From positions 11,444 to 75,443 of the forward strand of contig DGAD01000021.1 of the NCBI GenBank assembly GCA_002382805.1: DNA of 64,000 nucleotides, in the 5' to 3' direction. The notes under the pieces were generated by a model, which ran no database searches, was not told where the DNA came from, and saw nothing but the letters and a program-made list of their open reading frames with translations. The number at the start of each line of letters is the position of its first letter. Position 1 is the stretch's first letter. Of this stretch, positions 43,922 to 52,685 are shown one piece after another. This stretch comes from Clostridiales bacterium UBA4039 (GTDB lineage Bacteria > Bacillota > Clostridia > Lachnospirales > Vallitaleaceae). The position numbers and the translations under genes were made by a program.

Positions 43922-46900
43922 TTATGGATTAAACTTAATAATGCTTTCAATAATATACTCATAATCGCGATACGCAAAAGTATCGCCTATTTTTTTATTG
44001 AGCAATTGGCACTTAAATCCATTCAACTCCTCTTCTGTCTCTCCATCAATATGTACTTCAAACACTTCTTCTGAAGCCTTATCAATCAAGCGCACTTTGT
44101 CCTTATACCAACACACCGCCTCTTCCGACTGTTGTGCCAGATGATATAAAGTTGTCTGTTCGGCCTTTTGCGATACCTGTGTCGGCAATTGTGCTTTTTG
44201 ATCTAGGTGATGCTTAATCTGCTGAATAACTTGTTCTCTGTTTTTCCACCAATCATAACTCCAGACCCGCAACACATCCCAGTCTCTTGTTTGATAAAAA
44301 CGTTGTCGATAAATATCACGTTCTAACAGACTTTGTCCACTTTGATAGACTGCACTATCTGTCTCTAGACCAAGAATATAGGCCTGCCTATTTTCATCCC
44401 ATATAGCCGCATCGATTTGATAGCGTCCTCGTCCGATATAATTATCTACACAAAATCCTTCTTGGCGAAGTACGACACTTAATTCTTCAACAAATCCTTC
44501 TGTCTCATCTTTTGGTTTTGCTTCAAATTCAGACATTCGGTGCAGTAATAAATCCTGTCGCTCCTTATTTTGCTCGGAGACTTCTTTGGCATACTGCAGG
44601 TATTGTTTGAACAGTTTTGCTCCACGATTTTTTGTCTTTGAAACGGTCAACGCCTCCGGTTCAATGGATGTAATGACATAGCATTTTTTCTTTGCACGAC
44701 TAATGGCTACGTTGAGTCGGTTCTCACCACCGTCTTGCGAAAGCGATCCAAAATTCATTGAGATCTTCCCGGCTTCATTGGGCGCATATCCCACCGAAAA
44801 AATAATAATATCCCGTTCATCCCCTTGAACATTTTCAATATTTTTCACAAAAATAGATACATCTTCTTCTTTACGGCGTCGCTGTCGTTCTTCCATATAA
44901 AGGGTTTTGAAGGTTTCATCAATCTGGCATCTCGTCTCTAAAAGGTCTTCAATCAAGTCTTTTTGACTAATATTAAAGGTAATAATTCCAATGCTTTCAT
45001 TATTGTTGCGTGTTCGAAGCAATTGGTCCACTAATTCCACGATACGATTGGCTTCGACGTTATTGCGGCGCTGTTCCCATCGTCCGTCAACTTTAATGCG
45101 TTCAATCGGTGCGGTCTTATCAAAGTTACACTTGACGCGATTTGGCGATACATTAAGTCGACCACTATAGAAAGCATGATTAGAAAACTGAATCAATTCT
45201 TCAAATTCTGAACGATAATGATAGTTTAAATGAACTGGCGTGTACGTTACCTTGGCAAGATCTAGCAAACTTTCTTCTTCAAGGGCTGCCGCCGTTTTTA
45301 TATCTATTATCTCTTCTTCTTCGTCATCCACACGCGCCATAAATGCCGATGTAGGTCGAAGCTGCTGATCATCTCCTGCAATAACAATCTTAGCTCCACG
45401 GTATATGGTTGGTATGGCGTTTTCTACAAACATCTGCGAAGCCTCATCAAAAATAATCACATCAAACAAGTTGTTCTGCAGCGGAAGTATCTCTGATACA
45501 GTTTCCGGGCTCATCAACCAACAAGGATAAAGCGTAAACAGCAAATTGGTAAACTCAAAAATAAGGTTACGAATAGGCCATAAGCGTCTCTTTTTTTCTG
45601 CCTGACGGCGCATCTCTTTGTAGTTGGCATCACCTAAAAATATCTGCATTTGATCATTCCAGTAGCTATGGATAATCTTTGCGGTCTGACGTTCATTTTG
45701 TTCCATCAAATCTTGAATCCCATCCGTAATCTGATTGAACTGATGATAATAAAGATAAAACGCATTAAATTCCTCGGTCTTTTCAATGACCTGGATATGT
45801 TCTAGGACAATAAATTCTAGAAGGTTATCCAGCATAATTTCCATATATTTTACATCTTGACCGTGGGTAAATGCATATTCCAAAAGCCGGACATCAGTAT
45901 CTTCCAGACCAAAAATACTGACGGTAAGTTCTTGATAATAGGCATAATTTTTAATACTTGCTTCAATGTTTTTGACTTGGTCAAAAAAAGTGCTTGGATT
46001 CATCATTGCCTCAGATACCTTGCGCTTGCCATCTTTAACAAAACCTTCCATGAGCTTAGACACTTCTTGACCCATAGCATTTAAGACCTTCGCGTGTTCG
46101 CTAAAGTACTGGATGTATTTTTGTTGCTCTTGTTCAAATCGTTGGCGATTCCCATTGCGCTCTTTTGTTTTTGCTGCATGCTTAACCCACTTGGGTAAAT
46201 TCCACCAGCTGATTTTTTCTTCTGCAACAAGTGCTTGATTCATCTCTTGATTATAATTTTTTGCCAAAAGGTCTACAAGTTCTTGGGTTAATGGCTTTTG
46301 CTCCGCACAATATTCCCTGGCTAGAATTTCATAAATTTTTGAATCTAATGCAGCTAGGGTTTCTTTATACGTCATAATGTGATGACAAACCTTGATAAGC
46401 TGGTCCTTCTCCATAAAATCCAGATTATCTTTAATCGATGTAAGATACGGGTAGTTGTCCACAAGGGTAGCGTATTTGTGATATGTATCCACAATGTAGG
46501 GTTGCTTATTCAACTTTTCAAAAGAACGGTTGAGCTCATCATAGGTATAATGCATGAACGGATTATCTTCACGAAAAGCTTTATAATATGGATATCTAGG
46601 GTCTTCCTGGCTAAATATACCTTCTGATTTGTTATACATCTGTTGAAGGGTGATACCAAATGGACGCTCTCTGATCAGTTCACGTTCAACACATTGTAAT
46701 TGTTCAATATGTTCATTAATCTTTGCTGCATTGTCCTCAAAAAATTGTCGGTTCTCAATGCCTTCAATATCAAAGCCTTGTTCTACTTGTTGACGTAGCT
46801 TATCATAGAAGCTTTTCTTATCTTTACTGGCATCATGAATGAGCATCATCTTTGACTGAATCCCTGCGAGACGATTATACAGTACATCAAGCGCTGCCCG

Positions 46901-48115
46901 TTTTTGTGATACTACAAGAACGCGTTTACCTTTTGCAAGCGCATCTGAGACCATATTACTAATAGTTTGTGATTTTCCTGTTCCAGGTGGTCCATAGATA
47001 ACCATTTGATCCGTTTGCGCAAGTGTGGATAATGCAGTCTCTTGACTGTAATCTACAGGCATCATCGTATACAGGCTTTGACGATAGGTATTTGTCAATG
47101 CCACTGTATCTATTTCTTCATCTCCTGTATTCGTTAAAAGTGTAGAGAGGCTATGGTTCATCGTCTCGGCTCCATCAAGTGCTTCTAACGCCTCATAATC
47201 GGCATAGATTGCATTGGATATCGGAAACTGTCCCATCACAAGGTAAGATTTGATAAGCAATTCTCCCGGTGCATACTCAGGTAGCGTTGCATTGGTATAT
47301 CCGCGAAGCGTTTCATATTGAATTCGATCATCAACAGTCACCATCCCCATCTGCTCCAGCTCATTACGCACAAATTCTTCAATCGCTTCCGACTTAATTG
47401 TTGAAAGGTCTAATGTATCATAGTCCTTGATTACCGATTGATGGCACTTATTCGCAGCAAATAAAAACACCTTATTCACCATGGCATCTCTAGCTTCACT
47501 GTTTTTTATCGACCACGTATTACCATGTACTTCAAGCTCCACAGGAAAAAGAAAAAAAGGTGCTCGAACGAAGCTTCCATCGCGAAAGCGCCCCTCCACA
47601 AACGGGAATCCGATGGATAATTCATACTTTCCAGTTTCCTTTTCAATAGCCAATGTCTCACGATGTAGATAACTCAGGTGATTTGACAGCATCAACGCCG
47701 TCTCATAGTCTTGTTCAATCTTCTTTTTTTGTGACTCTTGATGTAAAGAATATTTTTCTTCGATTTCCTGATGGCGCTGTCTTAATATGTGCTCTTCATC
47801 CTTAGACAGACCTTCTTGCTTTTTCATCATCGATGATAAGGCGCTAAATTCTTGTTCACGTTCCAACGTAATCGCCTCATCAAGCGCTTGCAATCGTTTT
47901 TTACGGACTTTATACGGATCTTCAAGAATCACCATTGATTTTGACATATCCCCAAGAATATACTCCGCTAAAGATGTGACATCAAAATTTTGCTCGATAA
48001 AGCTACGATACAAGTCAAAACTTCTTTTTTTATGTACCTTCCTAAGTATGAGACTGCGATTGCGACCGCTTATGTTTACAAGTCGGTCTTTGTACGTTTT
48101 TAATACCTCTTGCAT
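43922..48115 (-). CDS. DUF4011/SF1 helicase/nuclease protein (Hhe-like)
   Basis: About 1397 residues. The N-terminus has LVNISGRNRSLILRK, like the start of DUF4011 proteins. A superfamily 1 helicase follows: Walker A GPPGTGKSQTISN (about 375), Walker B VIIFDEASQM (about 892), AGDDQQLRPTSA, LNYHYRSEFEELI, NVQGDERDIIIFS and NVAISRAKKKCYV. Between Walker A and B lies a long mostly helical insert. The C-terminus has a Vsr/MTES_1575-like nuclease segment, LGLETDSAVYQSGQS then RDIYRQRFY and VLRVWSYDWW. This layout resembles single-gene Hhe-type anti-phage proteins. The ATG at 48115 has GGGAGG upstream. It stands alone, without restriction or toxin genes beside it, so a DNA-repair role remains possible. 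Confidence 0.82.
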   Translation of the reverse strand: MQEVLKTYKDRLVNISGRNRSLILRKVHKKRSFDLYRSFIEQNFDVTSLAEYILGDMSKSMVILEDPYKVRKKRLQALDEAITLEREQEFSALSSMMKKQEGLSKDEEHILRQRHQEIEEKYSLHQESQKKKIEQDYETALMLSNHLSYLHRETLAIEKETGKYELSIGFPFVEGRFRDGSFVRAPFFLFPVELEVHGNTWSIKNSEARDAMVNKVFLFAANKCHQSVIKDYDTLDLSTIKSEAIEEFVRNELEQMGMVTVDDRIQYETLRGYTNATLPEYAPGELLIKSYLVMGQFPISNAIYADYEALEALDGAETMNHSLSTLLTNTGDEEIDTVALTNTYRQSLYTMMPVDYSQETALSTLAQTDQMVIYGPPGTGKSQTISNMVSDALAKGKRVLVVSQKRAALDVLYNRLAGIQSKMMLIHDASKDKKSFYDKLRQQVEQGFDIEGIENRQFFEDNAAKINEHIEQLQCVERELIRERPFGITLQQMYNKSEGIFSQEDPRYPYYKAFREDNPFMHYTYDELNRSFEKLNKQPYIVDTYHKYATLVDNYPYLTSIKDNLDFMEKDQLIKVCHHIMTYKETLAALDSKIYEILAREYCAEQKPLTQELVDLLAKNYNQEMNQALVAEEKISWWNLPKWVKHAAKTKERNGNRQRFEQEQQKYIQYFSEHAKVLNAMGQEVSKLMEGFVKDGKRKVSEAMMNPSTFFDQVKNIEASIKNYAYYQELTVSIFGLEDTDVRLLEYAFTHGQDVKYMEIMLDNLLEFIVLEHIQVIEKTEEFNAFYLYYHQFNQITDGIQDLMEQNERQTAKIIHSYWNDQMQIFLGDANYKEMRRQAEKKRRLWPIRNLIFEFTNLLFTLYPCWLMSPETVSEILPLQNNLFDVIIFDEASQMFVENAIPTIYRGAKIVIAGDDQQLRPTSAFMARVDDEEEEIIDIKTAAALEEESLLDLAKVTYTPVHLNYHYRSEFEELIQFSNHAFYSGRLNVSPNRVKCNFDKTAPIERIKVDGRWEQRRNNVEANRIVELVDQLLRTRNNNESIGIITFNISQKDLIEDLLETRCQIDETFKTLYMEERQRRRKEEDVSIFVKNIENVQGDERDIIIFSVGYAPNEAGKISMNFGSLSQDGGENRLNVAISRAKKKCYVITSIEPEALTVSKTKNRGAKLFKQYLQYAKEVSEQNKERQDLLLHRMSEFEAKPKDETEGFVEELSVVLRQEGFCVDNYIGRGRYQIDAAIWDENRQAYILGLETDSAVYQSGQSLLERDIYRQRFYQTRDWDVLRVWSYDWWKNREQVIQQIKHHLDQKAQLPTQVSQKAEQTTLYHLAQQSEEAVCWYKDKVRLIDKASEEVFEVHIDGETEEELNGFKCQLLNKKIGDTFAYRDYEYIIESIIKFNP

Positions 48116-48198
48116 TTTTATCCTCCCATATTGTTTTTCTACATTAAAAAACACTTTCTTTTAGTATACCTATATACGGATTAATCTACAAGAAAATC

Positions 48199-48226
48199 TT
48201 GCCAATGTGTTGGAAAATGATATACT
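48199..48226 (+). promoter_or_regulatory. Promoter of GNAT gene
   Basis: TTGCCA (48199-48204), 16-bp spacer, TATACT (48221-48226); start near 48233, 31 nt before the ATG. Confidence 0.6.
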
Positions 48227-48263
48227 AAATAGAGAAACATATATCGACCTATAAGGAGATCGT

Positions 48264-48815
48264 ATGCGAAAAGTACAGTTAGAATCCCCTCGTCTTATTA
48301 TAAAAACAATTACGCCTTCTCAAGCTTCAAAAGTCTTGGCATTTTATATGGAAAACAAGGATTTTTTCGAACCCTTTGAGCCTTATCGTCCACCGTACTT
48401 TTATACCAAACAACATCAGCGTCAACTCCTTCGCTGGGATTTACAGGGATTAGCCGAATCTTCTATGGTAAGGTTTTGGCTATATAAAAAAGAAGACCTT
48501 GCCCATCCCATCGGAAGCATATCCTTGTCCAATATTTTTCGTGGGGTTTTTCAATCGTGTAATATCGGCTACAAAATTGATTGTCAGCATACACGTCAAG
48601 GATATATGGAAGAAGCCATGATTCAAGTCATTGAGTATGCTTTTTTAACATTGGATCTTCATCGTATTGAAGCCAACGTTATGCCACGTAATACCCCTTC
48701 GTTAAGCCTTGTAAAAAAACTCGGTTTTCACGAAGAAGGCTTAGCTAAGCAATATTTAAAAATTAATGGTCAGTGGGAAGACCATCTACATATGACACTC
48801 TTAAACGAAACTTAA
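48264..48815 (+). CDS. RimJ/RimL-like GNAT acetyltransferase
   Basis: A 183-residue GNAT enzyme of the ribosomal-protein alanine N-acetyltransferase group. SPRLIIKTITPSQASKV is the usual start, GYKIDCQHTRQGYMEEAM carries the acetyl-CoA loop, HRIEANVMPRNTPSLSLVKK and LGFHEEGLAKQYLKINGQWE are the C-terminal family motifs. A TATACT/AAGGAG arrangement lies upstream. Protein or small-molecule substrate is not determined. Confidence 0.88.
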   Translation: MRKVQLESPRLIIKTITPSQASKVLAFYMENKDFFEPFEPYRPPYFYTKQHQRQLLRWDLQGLAESSMVRFWLYKKEDLAHPIGSISLSNIFRGVFQSCNIGYKIDCQHTRQGYMEEAMIQVIEYAFLTLDLHRIEANVMPRNTPSLSLVKKLGFHEEGLAKQYLKINGQWEDHLHMTLLNET

Positions 48816-48850
48816 TGATACTTTTATACAATTTACAAATTGTTCATAAA

Positions 48851-48867
48851 GTATACATTTTGTATAC
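48851..48867. promoter_or_regulatory. Palindrome upstream of sRNA copy 1
   Basis: GTATAC-ATTTT-GTATAC, perfect 6-bp arms, 23-39 bp before the predicted RNA start, so it would overlap the -35 region. It is not present before copy 2. Candidate regulator site or the end of the GNAT transcript. Confidence 0.45.
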
Positions 48868-48889
48868 ACAACTATATTGTATTATTTAT

Positions 48890-48980
48890 CTGTAAGAATT
48901 AGTTACCTCTTACATATTAAATACTCTCCCCCTCATCCTTTACAATAGCACCAAGCTTCGAGCTTAGGTGCTCTTTTTTT
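48890..48980 (+). ncRNA. Predicted small RNA, copy 1
   Basis: About 91 nt, almost identical to 57734-57824. A 5' hairpin is formed by TGTAAGA (48891-48897) and TCTTACA (48908-48914). A single-stranded, C-rich part follows with TCTCCCCCTCATCC (from 48925). A terminator hairpin (AGCACC 48947-48952 with GGTGCT 48967-48972, extended by AAGCT/AGCTT) ends in seven T. No open frame fits. The design, a stem then a C-rich stretch then an intrinsic terminator, is that of trans-acting sRNAs that bind Shine-Dalgarno sequences, such as FsrA or RsaE types. A TATTAT-like -10 lies upstream. No known family was recognised. Confidence 0.7.
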
Positions 48981-48983
48981 GTA

Positions 48984-49050
48984 TAAAAACCCAGCCATAC
49001 AGGCAATCCCTACCGATATAAAGCTTCGGTCAGTACTGCTGTATGGCTGG
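48984..49050 (-). terminator. Large structured terminator of chemoreceptor gene
   Basis: A perfect 12-bp stem, CCAGCCATACAG (48991-49002) with CTGTATGGCTGG (49039-49050), encloses 36 nt that contain an inner hairpin (ACCGA 49012-49016 with TCGGT 49026-49030). On the minus strand a TTTTT run follows the stem. It begins 8 bp after the stop of the chemoreceptor gene. Confidence 0.75.
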
Positions 49051-49057
49051 TTATTAA

Positions 49058-50752
49058 TTAAATGTTAAAGTATCCTACCTTTTCATCTAAGCGGTTTGCA
49101 CTGTTTTGATTCTGCGTTGTTCGAGTCAACACATCATCCGATTTCATAGCAATATCCGTTAGTTTTTCTGCAATGAGCGTCGTGCCTTCTGCCCCTTCTA
49201 TAGAGGCTCTAGAGATTTCATCAATAGCTAAGCGAATCTGTCGAATCGTCTCTACCAACTGTAACGCCACATGATTAATCTCCATCACCACTGTTTGCAC
49301 TTGATCTGAGTCTTGGTTATATTGGTCACTGGTTTTTACAAACACTTGGTAATCCTTTAACACCTGTGTATCGACAAACGCTAATAGTTCCTGTGAATCT
49401 TGAACCATGCTTGTCACCGTATCCGATACGTTACTTGTGATTGCATTAATTCTAGATACCGCTTTGTTGGAATCTTCTGCTAGCTTGCGAATCTCATCTG
49501 CCACCACTGCAAATCCTTTTCCTGCCTCACCTGCACGCGCAGCTTCTATCGCAGCATTTAGTGCCAGTAGGTTGGTTTGGGATGTAATCGCCATGATTGT
49601 CTGAGATAATTCGCGTATTTCTTCAATTGCATCGGCTTTTTGAATTGAATCTCGAAGTTGTTGATTCGTCTTTTCATAGATGCCGGTTGCACTATTATAT
49701 GAATTGAGGGTTTCTTCTTTCAGTAAATCTGCCCGCTTTTTAATTTCCTTTGCCAGCGTTTCACCTGAATAGGTCTTATCCTTCATCTGCTCAATACGTT
49801 CTTCGATTTCAGTCGCTGATGCATGCATCTGTTGTGTTGACGCCGATGTCTCATCCATTCCTGCGGATAGCTCTTCTGTTGTTGCAGAGATATCTTGAAT
49901 ACTTGCATGGACAATTTCCATATCTTCAAACGCTTCTGTCGCAGAGCCCTTTAACTTCTGAGACTCTTGCTTAATCTCATCTAAGACACCTGTAATCTGA
50001 GTTTTCATAATATCTGCTGAGCGTGCGATCTGTCCGATCTCATCTTTTCGCATGGTCAATTTTTGGGGAAACTCAATATCAAATCGCCCTTGCTCCATAG
50101 ATTGCATGCGTTCTTGAACCATATACAATTTTTTGGCGATAAGGCTTCCAAAAAGATACATAAGCACACTACTGATTATAAGCAATACAAACGCTGCTAT
50201 TCCAATTATTAGCATAACCTGATCAATCGCCTTAGAAACTTGCTCTGTATAAACTCCCACAAACCACATGCCTATTATTTCCCCAGCATTGTCTTTAATG
50301 GGAACATATACCGTGTGCGAGGATCTGCCCAGAATATCTGCCATGCCCGAGTATAGTTCTCCTTGCTCTAGAACTTTTTGGACGACCGTTTGGGAAGCCT
50401 GGGTTCCTACTTGGCGCTGCCCATTAGCATCTGAGACATTGGTAGTTATACGTGTATCGCCTTGGAAAATTGTGACTAATATATCCGCTCCATTGGTAAT
50501 TTCATCAATAATTTCTGTATTGTCATTGATGACGACGTCCCCTTTATAAAGCTTATCGTCTATAATGCTCCAATCGCCCGGATAAATTGTGTCGATAAGA
50601 TGCAATCCTACACCCGAATAATTTTCCAGTTCTTGTGTTTTTTCTCGCATAATTAAGGCATTCATTTCATTATGCATAAAAAGAACAATTGCTGTTGTCA
50701 GTGCGACAATAATCCCGGTGGTAATTAAACTGATTTTCCATTTGATTTTCAT
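49058..50752 (-). CDS. Methyl-accepting chemotaxis protein (single Cache)
   Basis: About 564 residues. One N-terminal helix, an extracellular Cache domain (to about residue 170; [17 protein letters not shown] and [20 protein letters not shown]), a second helix ([19 protein letters not shown]), HAMP, and the signalling tip with [17 protein letters not shown] and [13 protein letters not shown]. The ATG at 50752 has AGGAAG upstream and is preferred to a longer reading from 50824. It lies after the ABC importer genes on the same strand with a 136-bp gap, so it may sense the same sugar. The Cache domain resembles the sCache_3 type, which often binds carboxylic acids. Confidence 0.9.
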   Translation of the reverse strand: MKIKWKISLITTGIIVALTTAIVLFMHNEMNALIMREKTQELENYSGVGLHLIDTIYPGDWSIIDDKLYKGDVVINDNTEIIDEITNGADILVTIFQGDTRITTNVSDANGQRQVGTQASQTVVQKVLEQGELYSGMADILGRSSHTVYVPIKDNAGEIIGMWFVGVYTEQVSKAIDQVMLIIGIAAFVLLIISSVLMYLFGSLIAKKLYMVQERMQSMEQGRFDIEFPQKLTMRKDEIGQIARSADIMKTQITGVLDEIKQESQKLKGSATEAFEDMEIVHASIQDISATTEELSAGMDETSASTQQMHASATEIEERIEQMKDKTYSGETLAKEIKKRADLLKEETLNSYNSATGIYEKTNQQLRDSIQKADAIEEIRELSQTIMAITSQTNLLALNAAIEAARAGEAGKGFAVVADEIRKLAEDSNKAVSRINAITSNVSDTVTSMVQDSQELLAFVDTQVLKDYQVFVKTSDQYNQDSDQVQTVVMEINHVALQLVETIRQIRLAIDEISRASIEGAEGTTLIAEKLTDIAMKSDDVLTRTTQNQNSANRLDEKVGYFNI

Positions 50753-50888
50753 TTTGGCACTTCCTTTCATAATTATGAAATAAAATACCCTCTCTGGTTT
50801 TCCCATCGCAATACCTGCTGCCATTTCTCACAAGTTATATCGGATGGTTTTATGAAATCCTAAAGTTTGCATGAAAAAAAAACAAATT

Positions 50889-51713
50889 CTATCCTTTAAC
50901 CGCTCCTGCCATCAAGCTTTGCTGTACTTGATTACTAAGGAGGAAGTAGATGAGGATAGTCGGTAATGTTGCGATAACCATACCTGCGCCAATCAGTCCC
51001 CAATCCGTTGTGTATTGTCCCGCAAAAGACATAATCCCTACCGGTAATGTCCGATAAGTTGAACTATCAATTAAAGTGTTCGCAAAAATCAATTCATTCC
51101 ATGTCCCTAGGAATGTAAAGATGGATGCCGTCGCAATTGCCGGACGCATAATGGGAAGAATAATAGTAATAAAGCTGCGAAAGATTCCACACCCGTCAAT
51201 ATAGGCCGCCTCTTCCATCTCGCGTGGTATCGCTTTATAAAACCCGGTCAAAATCATAATGCTCATAGGGATACCAAAAGCGATATAAGGAATAAGTAAT
51301 CCTAGGTATCCTCCCTTTAGTCCCATCCAGTCCATCATTTGAAATAAGGGCAACAAGGTCGCCTGAATCGGAATCATAATCCCAAGGGTAAATATGGAAA
51401 AGACAAGGGTCTTATGCTTCCAATGCATTCTTGCAATAGCATATGCCGCCATGGCTGATAAGATGCCTACAAAAACAACCGTCAAGCCAGAGTAGATGAC
51501 GGAGTTCATAAAGTAGCGTAAGATACCTCCATCATTAAGGGCGGTTGTATAGTTTACCCAACGCCATGTCTCAGGTAATCCCAAAACATTGTCTCCAAAA
51601 ATCTCGTTATTGGTTTTTAATGAAAAGGTAATCAGCCAATACAAAGGAAAGATTTGGGTTAGAGCAATTATGATTAAAAGTAAAAATTGCAGTTCTTTTT
51701 TTAGTTTTTGCAT
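50889..51713 (-). CDS. Carbohydrate ABC transporter permease (MalG type)
   Basis: About 274 residues with six membrane helices. The EAA loop, which contacts the ATPase, is EMEEAAYIDGCGIFRSFITI followed by ILPIMRPA. The C-terminus QQSLMAGAVKG is the standard end of CUT1 MalG permeases. AAGGAGG precedes the ATG at 51713, which lies 11 nt inside the end of the MalF-type gene. No ATPase gene is in this operon, so a shared MsmX-type ATPase is probably used. Confidence 0.92.
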   Translation of the reverse strand: MQKLKKELQFLLLIIIALTQIFPLYWLITFSLKTNNEIFGDNVLGLPETWRWVNYTTALNDGGILRYFMNSVIYSGLTVVFVGILSAMAAYAIARMHWKHKTLVFSIFTLGIMIPIQATLLPLFQMMDWMGLKGGYLGLLIPYIAFGIPMSIMILTGFYKAIPREMEEAAYIDGCGIFRSFITIILPIMRPAIATASIFTFLGTWNELIFANTLIDSSTYRTLPVGIMSFAGQYTTDWGLIGAGMVIATLPTILIYFLLSNQVQQSLMAGAVKG

Positions 51714-51723
51714 ACTTTCCTCC

Positions 51724-52617
51724 TTATAATGATGAAGCGTTTTCTTCAGCACGCTTAAAAATCCGACTAATAATCAAACTAAACAAGAGACATTCAATAA
51801 CAATGAAAAAGGCCTGGGCACTTCCATATCCATATAAGCTCTTCCTAAACAAGTTGGTATACATCAGTGTTGAAGGTACCTCTGATGCATGGTTAGGTCC
51901 GCCACCTGTCATGACATAAATTAAGTCGAAGGAACGTAGGGCTCCGGTTAAGGCAAAAATCATACAGGTTTTGATTACAGGCGACAATAAAGGAATGGTA
52001 ATCTTTAGTGTCGTCTTGAATTTTGTCGCACCGTCAATCTGGGCCGCCTCATAGTAATCGTTTGGAATCGATTTGATACCTGCATAAAAAATCAGCATAT
52101 GATATCCAATATATTGCCATACAGCGGGTACAACGGTTGCATAAAAAGCTGTCTTTGGTTGTGCCAGCCAGGCGTACTCAAAATCACTCCCACTAATTGT
52201 GCGAATGAGAATATTCAATAGTCCATAGTCACTTTTAAAAATACGCATCCATAATTGTCCGATAACCATACTCGATATAACCACAGGTACAAAGTAGATG
52301 GTTCTAAAAAACTTTTCTCCACGTACACCACGCGAAAGAATAAGTGCAAGGGTAAACGAAATCGGTAATTGAATGAATAGGGATGCCGCCACAAGTATAA
52401 AAGAGTTCTTCACTGAGTCCGGAAAATATCGATCTTTTGTAAATAATTCAATATAATTTGAAAAGCCTAGGAATACTTTTTCACCTATACCATTATAATC
52501 ATAGAGACTATATACACCTGTTGTTATGATGGGGATGATAACAAAAGCAATAAAAATAAGCAATGCCGGCAAAACAAAGATGGCAACATACCATTTATTA
52601 CTAAGAATTCTGTCCAT
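51724..52617 (-). CDS. Carbohydrate ABC transporter permease (MalF type)
   Basis: A 297-residue permease with six helices; VLPALLIFIAFVIIPIITTG is the first. The EAA motif is YYEAAQIDGATKFKTTLKIT, and AGIKSIPNDYYEAA and MTGGGPNHASEVPS are typical of CUT1 MalF proteins. AACGGAGG precedes the start. A 12-bp hairpin lies between it and the upstream binding-protein gene. Confidence 0.92.
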   Translation of the reverse strand: MDRILSNKWYVAIFVLPALLIFIAFVIIPIITTGVYSLYDYNGIGEKVFLGFSNYIELFTKDRYFPDSVKNSFILVAASLFIQLPISFTLALILSRGVRGEKFFRTIYFVPVVISSMVIGQLWMRIFKSDYGLLNILIRTISGSDFEYAWLAQPKTAFYATVVPAVWQYIGYHMLIFYAGIKSIPNDYYEAAQIDGATKFKTTLKITIPLLSPVIKTCMIFALTGALRSFDLIYVMTGGGPNHASEVPSTLMYTNLFRKSLYGYGSAQAFFIVIECLLFSLIISRIFKRAEENASSL

Positions 52618-52642
52618 TGTATAACCTCCGTTATTTATAAAT

Positions 52643-52672
52643 GGGGATTATCGCCCAAAAGCGATAATCCCC
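52643..52672 (-). other. Intercistronic hairpin between binding-protein and permease genes
   Basis: GGGGATTATCGC (52643-52654) and GCGATAATCCCC (52661-52672) form a perfect 12-bp stem with a 6-nt loop, 26 bp before the permease start. No T-run follows on the minus strand, so it is an mRNA-stabilising or processing element rather than a terminator. It would let the binding protein be made in excess over the permeases. Confidence 0.75.
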
Positions 52673-52685
52673 ACAGCTCATTTGC

